The notes under the pieces are model-generated. The model ran no database searches and was not told where the DNA came from. It saw only the letters and a list, made by a program, of their open reading frames with translations. A DNA stretch of 64,000 nt from Prevotella sp. Rep29 (GTDB lineage: Bacteria; Bacteroidota; Bacteroidia; Bacteroidales; Bacteroidaceae): contig NZ_CP047159.1 of the NCBI RefSeq assembly GCF_019551475.1, positions 2,232,001 through 2,296,000 of the forward strand. The letters run 5' to 3'. Shown piece after piece: positions 37,959 to 50,842 of this stretch. Each line of letters begins with the position of its first letter. Within the stretch, counting starts at the first letter, position 1. Both the position numbers and the translations under genes were made by a program.

Positions 37959-38285
37959 CGAACTTTTTTCGAAAACACCTAATATATACGGAAAGAAAAT
38001 AACTAAAAATAAAATATTTACAGAACTATAAGAAAATGTAACATAAATTAACCTTGCCAAGGTCCTTCTTTCAAACGCTACCCTGAAACGGAGGACTGTT
38101 TCAAGAAACAAACTCCTACATTATTTATATATACGCGCATGTGTACGCGCGCGACTGACAAAGCCGAAATACGCCGGACGCGCACTAAGTCCGATGCCAA
38201 ACGAACTCCAAATTGCCTTCCAGAACCGGGCAACACACTCAAAGGCAGCGCTGCACGCAAGGGTTACCCACACGCGCGCCCACCG
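37959..38285. other. Upstream region of rpsL with alternating purine-pyrimidine tract
   Basis: Between the rpsL promoter and the DUF3467 gene. It contains a strictly alternating pyrimidine-purine run of 28 bases at 38126-38153 (from TATATATACGCG to CGCGCGCG), and a GC-rich tail. No gene supported. Confidence 0.6.
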
Positions 38286-38609
38286 TCATGCCTCACCCTT
38301 GTTACCCATGCCAAACGGAGAGACCGGACCTGCAGGCTGGGTGGGTATCCGTATCCGCCCGAACTCACTCTCATAGCGCACGACGTTCTCCTGCAACGCC
38401 TGTATCAACCGCTTGACATGCTCGGGTGCCAATATCACACGACTGCGCACCGACGCCTTCTGCACGCCCGGAGCAATCTGCGCAAAATCAACCACAAACT
38501 CCGAACTGGAATGTGAAATCACTGCAAAATTGGAATACACACCCTGCACTACATCATCAGGAATATCTATCTGTAACTGGTGCCCTTGAGCGTTCTGATT
38601 GTTGTCCAT
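38286..38609 (-). CDS. DUF3467 family protein
   Basis: 107 residues. The DUF3467 pattern is clear: QLQIDIPDDVVQGVYSNFAV, FVVDFAQIAPGVQKASVRSR and VILAPEHVKRLIQALQENV, with a Pro/Gly-rich end. Cytosolic and of unknown function. In Bacteroidales it regularly stands between rpoC and rpsL as here, which hints at a translation- or transcription-linked role. Confidence 0.88.
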   Translation of the reverse strand: MDNNQNAQGHQLQIDIPDDVVQGVYSNFAVISHSSSEFVVDFAQIAPGVQKASVRSRVILAPEHVKRLIQALQENVVRYESEFGRIRIPTQPAGPVSPFGMGNKGEA

Positions 38610-38859
38610 TTCTTTATGCTTTTTCGTTCAAAAGACAAAGTTACAAATTTATTCCATGACCAACAAACTTTCCTCCCACATTTTCATCACCATGCAAAAC
38701 ACCCCTACCCTTTTTCTCCTTCCTTCATTCATTCAGAAACGGTCAATCCAGAAACCTCCTTTTAACATTAACAATATTTAAGCACCATACTTCTTTTTAC
38801 GTATTATTTAACGCCCGTTTTGACTTTCCGAAACTTCTATTTTGGCATCGTTCCAAGAT

Positions 38860-38951
38860 CGTTTTCCAAAAGTTGAACTTTCAGGTTGCAAAAGTGGCAC
38901 TTTTAGACTGCAAAAGTTCCCCTTTCGCACGCTAAAAGTGGCACTTTTGGA
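38860..38951. repeat. Palindromic 23-bp repeat array, copy 3
   Basis: Four units: AAAAGTTGAACTTTC, AAAAGTGGCACTTTT, AAAAGTTCCCCTTTC and AAAAGTGGCACTTTT, beginning with CGTTTTCCAAAAG like copies 2 and 4. It lies in the 757-base gap between rpoC and DUF3467, which otherwise shows only the rpoC terminator and no supported gene. Confidence 0.85.
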
Positions 38952-39302
38952 AGCCCATTTTTAACTCCCTGAAAAACAACACGTTGCCGACACCTCTCAT
39001 ATAGGACAATCACCGATGCAACAAACCATATTTAACGCACATTCAACTTCTTAAAAAGAGTTAATCGGTTTTGATAAAAAACTGCTTCCATACCACGAAG
39101 GTACAGAATCGGTTCATTTGGGGGAAGGACAGGAAGGCTGATATCATGCTTCATCGATTTAATAAGACACAAATCTCTTTGACAATGTTGCCTGACGAAA
39201 AAGCAATACAGACATGCTGAATTAAACTTGCACTTGCTACTTGAATCTACAAAAAATTATTATTACGCCATTCAAGGCATTCAAAGACTTCGCTGACAGC
39301 AC

Positions 39303-39347
39303 AAAAAAAGCGGGAGCGCAACCAACAAGGCTGCGCTCCCGCTTTTT
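39303..39347 (-). terminator. Terminator after rpoC
   Basis: Perfect 16-bp stem AAAAAGCGGGAGCGCA / TGCGCTCCCGCTTTTT with an 11-base loop and T run, 20 bases after the rpoC stop. Confidence 0.92.
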
Positions 39348-39366
39348 CATATTCCGTCAAAACTGA

Positions 39367-42300
39367 TTATGCTTCAGTTTCTTCGCTTGCTCCTTCGTCT
39401 CCAAAGTCGAGCACATTCTTCTTGTTGGCTACCATGCGTTCATAGTCTTCACGTGAGCCGACAATCAGTTTCTCGTATTGGCGCATACCCGTTCCGGCAG
39501 GGATGAGGTGACCCGTAATCACGTTCTCCTTCATTCCCTCAAGGTGGTCAACCTTTCCGCGGATAGCCGCTTCGTTAAGCACCTTGGTCGTTTCCTGGAA
39601 GGATGCTGCCGACATGAAGCTTCTCGTCTGGAGAGCTGCACGGGTAATACCCTGCAGAATCTGGGTCGAGGTAGCTGGAACGGTATCGCGCACCTGCACC
39701 GGTCGCAAGTCGCGACGCTTCAGGCTGGAGTTCTCGTCACGCAGTTTGCGGGCAGTCACAATCTGTCCCTTCTGCATGTTCTCAGAATCGCCGGCATCAA
39801 TCACGATTTTCTTGCCCCAGATGCGGTCGTTCTCATCGGCGAAGTCGAGCTTGTCAACAATCTCCTGCTCGAGGAAGGTCGTATCGCCCGGATCATTGAT
39901 CTGCACCTTGCGCATCATCTGTCGAACGATGATTTCAAAGTGTTTGTCGTTGATCTTCACACCTTGCAGACGATAAACGTCCTGCACCTCGTTGACGATA
40001 TATTCCTGAACAGCGGTCGGACCCTTGATGGCAAGAATGTCGTTCGGTGTAATCACACCATCGGAAAGCGGTGTTCCGGCGCGCACAGCGTCATGCTCCT
40101 GCACGAGAATCTGCTTGGAGAGAGACACTAAGTATTTGCGCTGCTCACCCGTTTTCGAGGTAACAACAATCTCGCGGTTACCACGCTTCACCTTGCCCAT
40201 TGCCACCTCACCGTCGATTTCGCTGACGATAGCCGGATTGGACGGGTTACGTGCTTCGAACAATTCGGTCACACGTGGCAGACCACCCGTGATGTCACCC
40301 GCCTTACCTACGGCACGCGGAATCTTCACAAGCGTCGTACCTGTCTTCACTTTCTGTCCGTTCTCTACGACAACGTGTCCACCTACCGGCAGGTTGTAAG
40401 TACCGATTACCTTGCCCTTTGAATCGACGATGTCGCAGGTAGGCACACGGTTCTTGTCCTTAGAGTCGGTGATGATTTTCTCCGTCAGACCCGTCGTCTC
40501 GTCGGTCTCAGCCTTGAAGGTAGAGCCTTCCACGACATCGTGGAACTTCACCTTACCGGCATATTCCGTAACGATGACAGCATTGAACGGGTCCCACTTG
40601 GCAATCAGGTCGCCTTTCTTCACCATATCATTGTTCTTATAATAGAGCGAGCTACCATAAGGAACATTCATCGTTGAGAGCACAATTCCCGTATGAGGAT
40701 CGACGAAGCGGACTTCCGTCAGACGGCTTACGACCATCTTGCATGCCTTTCCGTCTTCCTCGAAAGGAACGGTACGGAGCTCATCGAGTTCAATCTTCGC
40801 ATCATTCTTTGCTACGATAGAAGCGTTTGCAGCGGCATTACCAGCCACACCACCGGCGTGGAATGTACGGAGAGTCAGCTGAGTTCCCGGCTCACCGATA
40901 GCCTGTGCAGCGATGACACCGACAGCCTCACCCTTCTGAACCATGCGGCTGGTTGCGAGGTTGCGTCCGTAGCACTTCATGCAGACACCATGCTTACTCT
41001 CACATGTGAGCACCGAGCGAATCTCAACACTCTCTATCGGAGAATCTTCAATCTCCTGTGCGATAGGCTCTGTGATTTCCTCACCTGCAGCAACAATCAG
41101 TTTGCCTGTGGTAGGATGGACGATATCATGTACCGACACGCGGCCCAAGATGCGCTCATACAGCGTGGAGATGGTCTCGTCACCATTCTTGAGAGCGGTA
41201 CATACCAGTCCGCGCAACGTGCCGCAGTCTTCTTCCGTGATAATCACATCGTGAGAGACGTCAACAAGACGACGTGTCAGATAACCGGCATCGGCAGTCT
41301 TCATCGCCGTATCGGCAAGACCCTTACGGGCACCGTGCGAAGCAATGAAGTATTCGAGCACCGACATACCTTCCTTGAAGTTTGAAAGAATCGGGTTCTC
41401 GATAATCTGCTGTCCTTCGGCACCTGCCTTCTGCGGCTTTGCCATCAGACCACGGATACCAGAGAGCTGCTTGATCTGGTCTTTAGAACCACGGGCTCCG
41501 GAATCGAGCATCATGAAGACGGCATTGAAACCTTGGTCCGCTTCGGTCATTTCCTTCAACAGGATGTTACCGATATCGTTATTGATGTGGGTCCATGTAT
41601 CAATCACCTGGTTATAACGCTCGTTGTCGGTGATGAATCCCATGTTATAGTTGTCCATAATCTGGCGAACTTCCTCGTTTCCTTTCTCTATCAAGCCCTG
41701 CTTCTCTGGCGGGATGATGATGTCGTCAAGGTTGAACGAAAGTCCGGCGAGATAAGCCATGCGATAGCCGAGGTTCTTGATTCCGTCGAGGAACTCGCAG
41801 GCACGGGCAAAACCGACCGTCTTGATGACATCGGCAATGATGTCGCGCAGACTCTTCTTAGAAATAATGGTATTCACATAGCCCACTTCATCGGGAATGA
41901 TTCCGTTAACAATCACGCGACCGACTGAAGTCTCCACGACCTTCTTGACCATATTGCCCTTGCCGTCGCGGTCGTTCACCACAACCTTCACCTGAGCGTG
42001 CAGGTCGCATTTGCCTTCGTTGTGGGCAATAATGGCTTCTTCCGGACCATAGAACATCAGTCCTTCGCCTTTCGCTCCCGGACGAATCTTCGTGATATAG
42101 TAGAGACCGAGCACCATGTCCTGAGAAGGCACGGTGATAGGCGCACCGTTTGCCGGGTTCAGAATGTTATGGCTCTGCAGCATCAGAATCTGTGCTTCCA
42201 GTATTGCCTCATTGCTCAACGGAAGGTGGACAGCCATCTGGTCACCGTCGAAGTCGGCGTTGAACGCCGTACATGCCAACGGGTGGAGCTGGATTGCCTT

Positions 42301-43698
42301 GCCTTCGATGAGTTTCGGCTGGAATGCCTGGATACCCAGACGGTGAAGTGTCGGGGCACGGTTCAAGAGAACTGGGTGTCCTTTCATCACGTTCTCCAGG
42401 ATATCCCAGATAACCGGTTCACGGCGGTCAACGATTTTCTTGGCACTCTTCACCGTCTTCACAATACCGCGCTCAATGAGTTTGCGGATAATGAACGGCT
42501 TATAAAGTTCGGCTGCCATCAACTTCGGCAGACCGCACTCTCCCATCTTCAGCTCAGGACCTACAACGATGACCGAACGAGCTGAATAGTCAACACGCTT
42601 ACCAAGCAAGTTCTGACGGAAACGTCCCTGCTTTCCTTTCAGTGAATCGGAGAGCGACTTCAATGGGCGGTTGCTCTCACTCTTCACTGCTGAAGACTTG
42701 CGCGAGTTGTCAAACAAAGAGTCTACTGCCTCTTGAAGCATACGCTTCTCGTTGCGGAGAATCACTTCGGGCGCCTTTATTTCCATCAGTCGTTTCAGAC
42801 GATTATTGCGGATGATGACGCGGCGATAGAGGTCGTTGAGGTCGGATGTTGCAAAACGTCCTCCATCCAACGGCACCAACGGACGAAGCTCTGGAGGTGT
42901 CACGGGAATAATCTTCATGATCATCCACTCGGGACGGTTGATATCTTTGCTGGCGCGGAATGCCTCTACCACTTGCAGACGCTTCAGGGCTTCCGTCTTT
43001 CGCTGCTGTGCCGAGTCGTTATTGGCACGGTCGCGCAACTCGTATGACAACGAGTCGAGATCCAATCCTGCCAACAGGTCATAGATGGCTTCGGCACCCA
43101 TCTTCGCGATGAACTTATTGGGATCGCTGTCGTCCAGACGCTCGTTGCCTTCGGGCAGCTGGTTGTCGAGGATATCGAGATATTCCTCTTCCGTCAGCAT
43201 GTCAAACTTGTGAGAACCATTCATCTCAAGGTCTTCACTTGTCTTTTTGCCTGCGAGGACACCTGGCTGTATCACCACATACTTCTCGTAATAGATGATA
43301 GAATCGAGCTTTTTCGTCGGCAATCCGAGCAGATAGCCAATCTTGTTGGGCAATGAACGGAAATACCAGATGTGAGCAACGGGAACGACCAGTTCGATAT
43401 GCCCTGAACGCTCACGACGCACTTTCTTCTCTGTCACTTCCACACCACAACGGTCGCAGACGATGCCTTTATAGCGGATGCGCTTGTATTTACCGCAACC
43501 GCACTCATAGTCCTTCGTCGGTCCGAAGATACGCTCACAGAACAATCCGTCGCGCTCCGGTTTATATGTACGATAGTTAATGGTTTCAGGCTTCGTTACC
43601 TCACCATACGAATTTTCCAGGATCTCCTCAGGAGAGGCAAGTCCGATGGTAATCTTCGTGAAATTATTCTTAACCTTTGATTCTTTCTTAAAAGCCAT
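39367..43698 (-). CDS. rpoC: RNA polymerase beta' subunit
   Basis: 1443 residues. N-terminal zinc ribbon ([20 protein letters not shown]), the catalytic Mg-binding [19 protein letters not shown], bridge-helix and trigger-loop region [19 protein letters not shown], and a second CxxC set ([13 protein letters not shown]). Ends in an acidic tail. Follows rpoB at 48 bases and is closed by a strong terminator. Confidence 0.99.
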   Translation of the reverse strand: MAFKKESKVKNNFTKITIGLASPEEILENSYGEVTKPETINYRTYKPERDGLFCERIFGPTKDYECGCGKYKRIRYKGIVCDRCGVEVTEKKVRRERSGHIELVVPVAHIWYFRSLPNKIGYLLGLPTKKLDSIIYYEKYVVIQPGVLAGKKTSEDLEMNGSHKFDMLTEEEYLDILDNQLPEGNERLDDSDPNKFIAKMGAEAIYDLLAGLDLDSLSYELRDRANNDSAQQRKTEALKRLQVVEAFRASKDINRPEWMIMKIIPVTPPELRPLVPLDGGRFATSDLNDLYRRVIIRNNRLKRLMEIKAPEVILRNEKRMLQEAVDSLFDNSRKSSAVKSESNRPLKSLSDSLKGKQGRFRQNLLGKRVDYSARSVIVVGPELKMGECGLPKLMAAELYKPFIIRKLIERGIVKTVKSAKKIVDRREPVIWDILENVMKGHPVLLNRAPTLHRLGIQAFQPKLIEGKAIQLHPLACTAFNADFDGDQMAVHLPLSNEAILEAQILMLQSHNILNPANGAPITVPSQDMVLGLYYITKIRPGAKGEGLMFYGPEEAIIAHNEGKCDLHAQVKVVVNDRDGKGNMVKKVVETSVGRVIVNGIIPDEVGYVNTIISKKSLRDIIADVIKTVGFARACEFLDGIKNLGYRMAYLAGLSFNLDDIIIPPEKQGLIEKGNEEVRQIMDNYNMGFITDNERYNQVIDTWTHINNDIGNILLKEMTEADQGFNAVFMMLDSGARGSKDQIKQLSGIRGLMAKPQKAGAEGQQIIENPILSNFKEGMSVLEYFIASHGARKGLADTAMKTADAGYLTRRLVDVSHDVIITEEDCGTLRGLVCTALKNGDETISTLYERILGRVSVHDIVHPTTGKLIVAAGEEITEPIAQEIEDSPIESVEIRSVLTCESKHGVCMKCYGRNLATSRMVQKGEAVGVIAAQAIGEPGTQLTLRTFHAGGVAGNAAANASIVAKNDAKIELDELRTVPFEEDGKACKMVVSRLTEVRFVDPHTGIVLSTMNVPYGSSLYYKNNDMVKKGDLIAKWDPFNAVIVTEYAGKVKFHDVVEGSTFKAETDETTGLTEKIITDSKDKNRVPTCDIVDSKGKVIGTYNLPVGGHVVVENGQKVKTGTTLVKIPRAVGKAGDITGGLPRVTELFEARNPSNPAIVSEIDGEVAMGKVKRGNREIVVTSKTGEQRKYLVSLSKQILVQEHDAVRAGTPLSDGVITPNDILAIKGPTAVQEYIVNEVQDVYRLQGVKINDKHFEIIVRQMMRKVQINDPGDTTFLEQEIVDKLDFADENDRIWGKKIVIDAGDSENMQKGQIVTARKLRDENSSLKRRDLRPVQVRDTVPATSTQILQGITRAALQTRSFMSAASFQETTKVLNEAAIRGKVDHLEGMKENVITGHLIPAGTGMRQYEKLIVGSREDYERMVANKKNVLDFGDEGASEETEA

Positions 43699-43746
43699 AT
43701 TCTTTTTTCTTTATGTAGAAAACTTTTAATTCCTTAAATAACATTC

Positions 43747-46700
43747 TTAGTCAAGTTTGACACTCAGGCCAAGACCGCGAAGTTCATGGAGCAATACATT
43801 GAGTGATTCGGGGATTCCTGCCGTAGGCATCGCTTCTCCCTTGACAATTGCTTCATAAGCCTTAGAACGGCCTGCCGTATCATCCGACTTGATTGTAAGA
43901 ATCTCCTGAAGAACATGGCTGGCACCAAATGCCTCAAGAGCCCAAACCTCCATCTCACCGAAACGCTGTCCACCGAACTGTGCCTTACCACCAAGCGGCT
44001 GCTGGGTAATGAGCGAGTACGGTCCAATCGAACGGGAGTGCATCTTATCTTCAACCATGTGGCCGAGCTTCAGGAAGTAGGTTATACCCACTGTTGCCGG
44101 CTGGTCGAATTGCTCACCTGTTTCACCGTCATAAAGACGCGTTGAACACAAACGGGGAAGACCTGCTTTGTCAGTCCATTCCGAGAGGTCCTCCAACTTG
44201 GCGCCGTCGAAAATCGGTGTAGCAAACTTCACGCCCAGACGTTTTCCTGCAGCACCAAGGATTGCCTCGAAAATCTGACCAAGGTTCATACGTGAAGGCA
44301 CGCCCAACGGGTTGAGCACCAAGTCAACGGGACGACCATCCTCAAGGAACGGCATGTCTTCCTGACGAACAACCTTAGAAACGATACCTTTATTACCATG
44401 GCGACCTGCCAACTTATCACCGACACCAATCTTACGCTTCTTTGCGATATAGACCTTTGCCATCTGAAGGATACCTGAAGGCAACTCGTCACCGATGGTG
44501 ATAGACAGATTCCGACGTTTCTTCTCCGCATCCAGAAGTTTGTACTTGCGGATATAATTCATAATCAACTTCGAAATCAATTCATTCGTATGCTCATCTC
44601 CAGTCCAGTCGTTTGACTGAACACCTTCAAAATCAAGGTTCTTCAGCTTGGCTGCCGTGAATTTAGCCTTTTTGGCGATAATCTCAGCGCCTGTATAATC
44701 TTTCACTCCCTGCGAGGTCTTGCCCTTCGTCAGTTTCAACAATTTATCAACGAGAATGTCTTTCAAGTCGTTGTTCTTTGCCTCGTACTCCTCGTCAATC
44801 TTGGCAAGTATGATTTTGTCTTGCTTCTTCGACTCACGTGTCTTTATGGCACGGGAGAAGAGTTTCTTATCGATAACGACACCCGAAAGCGAAGGATTTG
44901 CTTTTAGTGAAGAGTCTTTCACATCACCTGCCTTGTCACCGAAGATGGCACGGAGCAGTTTTTCCTCTGGTGAAGGATCGCTCTCGCCCTTCGGTGAGAT
45001 TTTACCAATCATGATGTCACCCGGCTCAACGCGTGCACCGACACGGATGATACCATTGTCATCCAAGTCTTTTGTTGCTTCCTCGCTCACATTTGGAATA
45101 TCCGGTGTGAATTCTTCCATTCCTCGCTTGGTCTCACGTACATCCAGAGAATATTCATCTACATGCACTGAGGTCAGGACATCATCACGGACCAGACGCT
45201 CTGAGAGCACGATGGCATCCTCATAGTTGTAACCCTTCCAAGGCATATAAGCCACCAACAGGTTGCGACCGAGAGCCAACTCTCCATTCTCCGTTGCATA
45301 ACCTTCTGTCAGGATGTCACCTTTCTGGACACGGTCACCTTTATTACATATAGGACGAAGGTCAATAACCATATTCTGGTTCGTGCGACGGAACTTCGGT
45401 ATGCGATATTCTTTCAATGCCGGCTCGAAGCTGACGAATTCTTCCTCCTCCGTGCGGTCATACAGAATGCGGATTGTCGTAGCATCTACATACTCGATGA
45501 CACCATCTCCTTCTGCAACAATCATCGTACGGGAGTCAACACAAACCTGACGCTCGATACCTGTTCCCACGATGGGGGCGTCATTGTGAAGCAGAGGCAC
45601 TGCCTGGCGCATCATGTTACATCCCATCAACGCACGGTGACCGTCATCGTGCTCCAAGAAAGGAATCAAGGCTGCCGACACAGAAGCAATCTGCTGAGGA
45701 GACACGTCCATCAGGCTCACTTCTGAAGGCGGAACTACGGGGAAGTCGGCATCCAAACGACATTTCACCACGTCGCGGATGAAACTTCCATCGCTCTTCA
45801 ACGGCGCATTTCCCTGTCCGATGATATGCTCCTGCTCTTCTTCTGCGGTCAGATAAACCACGTGTTCGTTCTTAAGGTCCACCTTACTGTTCTTGACATT
45901 GCGATACGGTGTCTCAATAAAGCCAAGTTCATTGATGGTCGCATAGACGCAGAGCGATGATATCAGACCGATGTTCGGACCTTCAGGGCTCTCAATCGGA
46001 CACAGACGACCATAATGGGTGTAGTGAACGTCACGCACTTCGAATCCGGCGCGATCTCTTGACAGACCTCCAGGACCCAATGCCGAAAGACGACGCTTGT
46101 GTGTCACCTCTGCCAACGGGTTGGTCTGGTCCATGAACTGAGAAAGCGGATTGGTTCCGAAGAACGAATTGATTACGCTCGAAATAGTCTTCGCATTAAT
46201 CAGGTCAGTCGGAGTAAACACCTCATTGTCGCGAACATTCATACGCTCACGGATGGTGCGGCTCATACGTGCCAGACCGATAGAGAACTGGTTGCTCAAC
46301 TGCTCGCCGACTGTACGTACACGGCGGTTAGACAGGTGGTCAATATCATCTACCGTTGCGTTGGAGTTCACCAACTGAATGAGATATTTGATAATTTCGA
46401 TAATGTCTTCCTTGGTCAGGATACGAACATCCATTTCTGTATCGAGTCCCAACTTCTTGTTGATGCGATAGCGTCCCACTTCACCCAAGTCATATCGCTT
46501 ATCGGAGAAGAAGAGGTTCTGGATGACCTCACGTGCACTTGCATCATCTGCCGGGTCGGCGTTGCGCAACTGGTGATAGATATACACAACTGCCTCTTTC
46601 TCGGAATTACTCGGGTCTTTCGCCAGAGTATTGAAGATGATGGCATATTTATTTGCCATCTCCGCATCTTTATGCAAGAGGATAGACGAGGCTCCACTTT

Positions 46701-47559
46701 CAAGAATCTCCTCCACATTCTCCTTCGTAATTTCGGTCTCACGGTCCATCAATATTTCATTACGCTCGATAGACACAACCTCACCGGTATCCTCATCCAC
46801 GAAGTCTTCGTTCCAACTTTTCAGCACACGTGCAGCAAGTTTGCGACCGATGGCTGCTTTCAGGTTTTTCTTATTGACTTTCACCTCTTCAGCAAGGTCG
46901 AATATCTGGAGGATATCCTTATCTTGCTCAAAGCCAATGGCACGAAGCAAAGTGGTAACTGGCAATTTCTTCTTACGGTCAATGTATGCATACATCACAT
47001 TGTTGATGTCCGTAGCAAATTCTATCCATGAACCTTTGAAAGGAATAATGCGCGCTGAATACAGCACCGTACCATTCGCATGGACGCCCTGTCCGAAGAA
47101 CACGCCGGGAGAACGGTGCAACTGTGATACGACTACGCGCTCGGCACCATTGATAATAAACGTACCGTTGTCTGTCATGTATGGGATGGTACCCAAAAAG
47201 ACGTCGGAGGTAATCGCTGCAAAGTCAACGTGGTCTTCGTCTTTACATTCAAGATGCATCTTGGCTTTGAGCGGCACGCTATACGTAAGACCGCGCTCCA
47301 GACACTCCTCGATAGAATAGCGAGGGGGGTCGATGAAGTAGTCCAAGAAGGTCAGTTCATACTGGTTGCGTGTATCGGTTATCGGGAAATTCTCCGAGAA
47401 AACCTTATACAAGCCGTCGTTCTTGCGTTCCTCCGGTGGAGTATCCAATTGCAAAAAGTCTTTGAACGACTTTAGCTGCACATCCAGGAAATCCGGGAAG
47501 GGCATTGGATTTTTAACGCTGGCAAAATTTACTCTTTTATCAACAATTTTTGAAGCCAT
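43747..47559 (-). CDS. rpoB: RNA polymerase beta subunit
   Basis: 1270 residues. The rifampicin pocket reads [20 protein letters not shown] then [20 protein letters not shown], with the Asp, His and Ser of the resistance positions unchanged. [19 protein letters not shown] and [16 protein letters not shown] are also present. Preceded by a 333-base gap after rplL that contains hairpins. Confidence 0.99.
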   Translation of the reverse strand: MASKIVDKRVNFASVKNPMPFPDFLDVQLKSFKDFLQLDTPPEERKNDGLYKVFSENFPITDTRNQYELTFLDYFIDPPRYSIEECLERGLTYSVPLKAKMHLECKDEDHVDFAAITSDVFLGTIPYMTDNGTFIINGAERVVVSQLHRSPGVFFGQGVHANGTVLYSARIIPFKGSWIEFATDINNVMYAYIDRKKKLPVTTLLRAIGFEQDKDILQIFDLAEEVKVNKKNLKAAIGRKLAARVLKSWNEDFVDEDTGEVVSIERNEILMDRETEITKENVEEILESGASSILLHKDAEMANKYAIIFNTLAKDPSNSEKEAVVYIYHQLRNADPADDASAREVIQNLFFSDKRYDLGEVGRYRINKKLGLDTEMDVRILTKEDIIEIIKYLIQLVNSNATVDDIDHLSNRRVRTVGEQLSNQFSIGLARMSRTIRERMNVRDNEVFTPTDLINAKTISSVINSFFGTNPLSQFMDQTNPLAEVTHKRRLSALGPGGLSRDRAGFEVRDVHYTHYGRLCPIESPEGPNIGLISSLCVYATINELGFIETPYRNVKNSKVDLKNEHVVYLTAEEEQEHIIGQGNAPLKSDGSFIRDVVKCRLDADFPVVPPSEVSLMDVSPQQIASVSAALIPFLEHDDGHRALMGCNMMRQAVPLLHNDAPIVGTGIERQVCVDSRTMIVAEGDGVIEYVDATTIRILYDRTEEEEFVSFEPALKEYRIPKFRRTNQNMVIDLRPICNKGDRVQKGDILTEGYATENGELALGRNLLVAYMPWKGYNYEDAIVLSERLVRDDVLTSVHVDEYSLDVRETKRGMEEFTPDIPNVSEEATKDLDDNGIIRVGARVEPGDIMIGKISPKGESDPSPEEKLLRAIFGDKAGDVKDSSLKANPSLSGVVIDKKLFSRAIKTRESKKQDKIILAKIDEEYEAKNNDLKDILVDKLLKLTKGKTSQGVKDYTGAEIIAKKAKFTAAKLKNLDFEGVQSNDWTGDEHTNELISKLIMNYIRKYKLLDAEKKRRNLSITIGDELPSGILQMAKVYIAKKRKIGVGDKLAGRHGNKGIVSKVVRQEDMPFLEDGRPVDLVLNPLGVPSRMNLGQIFEAILGAAGKRLGVKFATPIFDGAKLEDLSEWTDKAGLPRLCSTRLYDGETGEQFDQPATVGITYFLKLGHMVEDKMHSRSIGPYSLITQQPLGGKAQFGGQRFGEMEVWALEAFGASHVLQEILTIKSDDTAGRSKAYEAIVKGEAMPTAGIPESLNVLLHELRGLGLSVKLD

Positions 47560-47892
47560 ATATTTAATTTGTTAGCGTTTTTTATTTCGTCATGTTGTAT
47601 CTTTGTGAGCGTTTCTTCACGTAATAATATATAGTACATGGAATGCTTATTGCGTCAACTCGCCATGCACGATATATTATGACTGCATTACTCCTTCATT
47701 CTTTTGCGTTATCTGATGAAGTGCCGATTTCCGCCCGTTGATTCTACACGGACTGTCGCTCTTGTGAAAGACACAAAATGGTTAGGACTCTCCGACTGGG
47801 AAAATCCTAACCAAATCTATCACATGTCAGCACAGGACCGTTATTTCTCTCAGGGAGAGCGGCCCTCGTGCTGTTTGAACCGTGGGGTTCGA
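47560..47892 (-). promoter_or_regulatory. rplL-rpoB intergenic leader with hairpins
   Basis: No gene. Two hairpins are visible: GGTTAGGA / TCCTAACC (47805-47812 with 47780-47787) and CTCTC / GAGAG at 47847-47859. Neither is followed by a long T run. In other bacteria this interval holds an attenuator and an RNase processing site, which would set the ratio of L12 to polymerase; same role here is inference. Confidence 0.5.
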
Positions 47893-48279
47893 TTACTTCA
47901 ATTCAATCTTAGCACCCTCAGCCTCGAGGAGTTTCTTCAGGTTTTCAGCCTCGTCCTTAGACATGCCTTCCTTCAGAGTAGAAGGAGCACCGTCAACGAG
48001 ATCTTTAGCCTCTTTCAGACCAAGACCGCAAGCTTCCTTAACAGCCTTAACAACCTTCAACTTGTTGTCGCCAACTTCTGCGAGAACCACATTGAATTCA
48101 GTCTTCTCCTCAGCTGCACCACCAGCAGCAGCGCCACCAGCAGCAGGACCAGCAGCAACAGCAACAGCTGCAGCAGCAGGCTCGATTCCATATTCATCCT
48201 TGAGGATTGTTTTCAACTCTTGTACTTCCTTCACTGAAAGAGCTACCAACTCTTCAGCAATAGCTTTAATATCTGCCAT
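47893..48279 (-). CDS. rplL: 50S ribosomal protein L7/L12
   Basis: 128 residues. N-terminal dimer domain, Ala/Gly-rich hinge ([20 protein letters not shown]), and C-terminal [40 protein letters not shown] that binds translation factors. Multi-copy stalk protein. Confidence 0.98.
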   Translation of the reverse strand: MADIKAIAEELVALSVKEVQELKTILKDEYGIEPAAAAVAVAAGPAAGGAAAGGAAEEKTEFNVVLAEVGDNKLKVVKAVKEACGLGLKEAKDLVDGAPSTLKEGMSKDEAENLKKLLEAEGAKIELK

Positions 48280-48324
48280 TTTTATTTGTTTTTAAATTGT
48301 TTTTTAATAATTGTTTAACTAAAT

Positions 48325-48849
48325 TTACTCAGCACGCTTGCTCAATGTCTCAAGCACACCGTGAATGGTGTTTGCGCCTGAATCCAGAGCAGAAAGAACG
48401 CTCTGCATCGGTGCCTCCAGCATAGCCACGACATCGGCGATGAGTTCATTCTTGCTCTTGATAGAACAGAGTTCATCCAGTTTGTCAGCTCCTACGAAGA
48501 ATCCTTCTTCTGCATAGGCAGCCTTCAGCGCCGGAACCTCCTTTTTCTTATCCTTATACTCTTTCAGCAATTTTGCCGGAACGTTTGCCGTCTGGCTAAA
48601 CATCAGAGCGATATTGCCTTTCAGTGTATCATACAAAGGTTCGAAATCCAGTTCGCTTGCCTCGAATGCTTTGTGAAGAAGCGTATTCTTCACAACGGTC
48701 ATTTTGATGTCGTTCTTAAAGCATTTGCGGCGAAGGTCGCTCGTATCGGCTGCATTCAGTCCGGTCACGTCAACCAGATAGAAATGCGGATACTCTTTGA
48801 GTTTCTCACCAAGACTTGCAATGATTGTATCTTTTACTTCCTTTTTCAT
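48325..48849 (-). CDS. rplJ: 50S ribosomal protein L10
   Basis: 174 residues. MKKEVKDTIIASLGEKLKEY, ADTSDLRRKCFKNDIKMTVV and the C-terminal L12-binding helix. Base of the stalk; in E. coli it represses rplJL translation. Confidence 0.97.
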   Translation of the reverse strand: MKKEVKDTIIASLGEKLKEYPHFYLVDVTGLNAADTSDLRRKCFKNDIKMTVVKNTLLHKAFEASELDFEPLYDTLKGNIALMFSQTANVPAKLLKEYKDKKKEVPALKAAYAEEGFFVGADKLDELCSIKSKNELIADVVAMLEAPMQSVLSALDSGANTIHGVLETLSKRAE

Positions 48850-48867
48850 TTTACACGCAGTTTAGAG

Positions 48868-49560
48868 TTATTCAACGGTCTTTGGATCAACTTTGATACC
48901 CTTACTCATTGTGCTCGAAATAAAGATACTCTTGATATACGTACCTTTTGCGGCAGCAGGCTTCAGCTTGATGACGGTAGCGATAAACTCCTTTGCATTC
49001 TGATAGATCTGCTCCGGTGTAAACGATACCTTACCGATTGAAGTGTGAATGATTCCTGCCTTATCGACTTTGAAATCAATCTTTCCTTGCTTCACTTCCT
49101 TCACTGCCTTGGCAACATCCATAGTTACAGTACCACTCTTTGGGTTCGGCATCAGTCCGCGCGGACCGAGCACACGGCCCAACGGACCGAGTTTACCCAT
49201 ACAAGAGGGCATCGTGATGATAACATCAACGTCTGTCCATCCACCTTTGATCTTTTCGATATACTCGTCAAGACCAACATAGTCAGCACCTGCTTCTTTT
49301 GCAGCAGCTTCAGCATCTGGTGTGCAAAGACACAAGACACGCGTCACCTTACCAGTTCCGTTCGGCAGCGACACAACGCCACGAACCATCTGGTTGGCTT
49401 TACGCGGATCCACGCCTAAGCGCACGTCAATATCCAAAGAAGCATCGAACTTGGTCGTGGTGATTTCCTTAACCAACTCGGTTGCTTCCTTCAAGGAGTA
49501 TGCTTTCCCTGCTTCAATCTTATCGGCTACTGATTTTTGATTTTTTGTCAGTTTACTCAT
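48868..49560 (-). CDS. rplA: 50S ribosomal protein L1
   Basis: 230 residues. [40 protein letters not shown] and [20 protein letters not shown]. Binds the E-site stalk and, in many bacteria, its own L11-L1 mRNA. Confidence 0.98.
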   Translation of the reverse strand: MSKLTKNQKSVADKIEAGKAYSLKEATELVKEITTTKFDASLDIDVRLGVDPRKANQMVRGVVSLPNGTGKVTRVLCLCTPDAEAAAKEAGADYVGLDEYIEKIKGGWTDVDVIITMPSCMGKLGPLGRVLGPRGLMPNPKSGTVTMDVAKAVKEVKQGKIDFKVDKAGIIHTSIGKVSFTPEQIYQNAKEFIATVIKLKPAAAKGTYIKSIFISSTMSKGIKVDPKTVE

Positions 49561-49580
49561 TTTCTAATTGAAGTTTTTAA

Positions 49581-50021
49581 TTATTTACCAGGGAAATCCC
49601 CTTTTACAGTAATACCCATACTTCTTGCTGTACCGGCAATGAGCTTCATGGCTGACTCTACTGTGAAACAGTTCAAGTCTGTCATTTTATCCTCAGCGAT
49701 TGCACGCACCTGATCCCAAGTCACGGAAGCGACTTTCTTACGGTTAGGCTCCGGCGAACCGCCTTTCACCTTTGCTGCTTCCATCAACTGGACAGCTGCA
49801 GGAGGTGTCTTGATAATGAAGCTGAATGATTTGTCGGTGTAGTAAGTGATAACAACAGGAAGCACTTTTCCTGCCTTATCCTGGGTTCTGGCGTTGAACT
49901 CCTTGCAGAATCCCATGATGTTGATTCCCTTCGAACCCAGAGCGGGACCTACGGGAGGAGAGGGATTTGCAGCGCCACCTCTAATCTGTAATTTGATTAA
50001 TCCAGCAACTTCTTTAGCCAT
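49581..50021 (-). CDS. rplK: 50S ribosomal protein L11
   Basis: 146 residues. [31 protein letters not shown] and the C-terminal [13 protein letters not shown]. Part of the GTPase centre and needed for RelA activation. Confidence 0.98.
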   Translation of the reverse strand: MAKEVAGLIKLQIRGGAANPSPPVGPALGSKGINIMGFCKEFNARTQDKAGKVLPVVITYYTDKSFSFIIKTPPAAVQLMEAAKVKGGSPEPNRKKVASVTWDQVRAIAEDKMTDLNCFTVESAMKLIAGTARSMGITVKGDFPGK

Positions 50022-50075
50022 TTTGTTAATAATTAGTTTGATTATAAAAGAACAAACGCATCCGTAACAATACGC

Positions 50076-50618
50076 TTACTCCTTTTCAACTTGCATAAAA
50101 CTTAGTTCCAACGGAGTTTTACGTCCGAAGATTTTAACCATCACTTTCAACTTGCGTTTCTCGGTGTTCACCTCTTCGATGACGCCACTGAAACCGTTGA
50201 ATGGACCATCCGTCACCTTGACCGCATCATCCACTGAATAGGGGATGTCCATACTGTCATCCAATTCAGCTTCATCTGCATTGCCAAGCATACGGTTGAT
50301 GTCGGATTGCTTTACCGGAGAAGGTTTATCCAGACCGCCAAGAAAACCTAACACATTAGGCATGAAGCGCAGCGTGTGCGCCACGTCGCCAACGAGTTCC
50401 GCCTCCACAAGGACATAGCCGGGCAGAGAGACTTTTTCCTTGATTACTCTTTTCCCGTCACGGGTAGTTGCCTGCTTCTGCGTGGGAATCAAGACTTGGA
50501 ACACATGAGCGGTAATCAACGGATTGTGTTTCATCTCCGCCTCAATGTATTCTTTCACCTTAGCTTCTTTTCCGCTGACAGCACGCAGCACATACCAATT
50601 CTTCCTTGTTTCAGCCAT
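50076..50618 (-). CDS. nusG: Transcription termination/antitermination factor NusG
   Basis: 180 residues. NGN domain with NWYVLRAVSGKEAKVKEYI and VSLPGYVLVEAELVGD; KOW domain with VKVTDGPFNGFSGVIEEVNT. Couples RNA polymerase to ribosomes and Rho. Confidence 0.97.
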   Translation of the reverse strand: MAETRKNWYVLRAVSGKEAKVKEYIEAEMKHNPLITAHVFQVLIPTQKQATTRDGKRVIKEKVSLPGYVLVEAELVGDVAHTLRFMPNVLGFLGGLDKPSPVKQSDINRMLGNADEAELDDSMDIPYSVDDAVKVTDGPFNGFSGVIEEVNTEKRKLKVMVKIFGRKTPLELSFMQVEKE

Positions 50619-50629
50619 TTTCTTGCAAT

Positions 50630-50821
50630 TTAACCTGGATAAATCGTACTCATCACAAACCTAAACACGGAGTCCATCGCGAACACCACCAATGCAATGA
50701 TAAGGGAAGCAGATAAAACAACCACTGCACTGTGGGTCAGCTCGCGACGAGTTGGCCATGTAGTTTTATGCGCAAGTTCATCATAACATGCCTTGCAATA
50801 GTTTACTATTTTTTTGAACAT
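50630..50821 (-). CDS. secE: Protein translocase subunit SecE
   Basis: 63 residues from ATG giving MFKKIVNYCKACYDELAHKT. The frame is open eight codons upstream into the tRNA(Trp) gene, so the inner ATG is taken. TTWPTRRELTHSAVVVLSAS then one membrane helix: the minimal single-helix SecE clamping SecY. Confidence 0.95.
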   Translation of the reverse strand: MFKKIVNYCKACYDELAHKTTWPTRRELTHSAVVVLSASLIIALVVFAMDSVFRFVMSTIYPG

Positions 50822-50842
50822 AATTGAAACTTTCAATTCTTG

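Noticed and set aside
38139..38516. Plus-strand frames over the DUF3467 gene
   Set aside because: They overlap a recognised conserved gene and lie in GC-rich sequence where open frames are frequent.
37482..47559. Streptomycin or rifampicin resistance changes in rpsL or rpoB
   Set aside because: The lysines of S12 and the Asp/His/Ser positions of the rifampicin pocket are the sensitive, wild-type residues.
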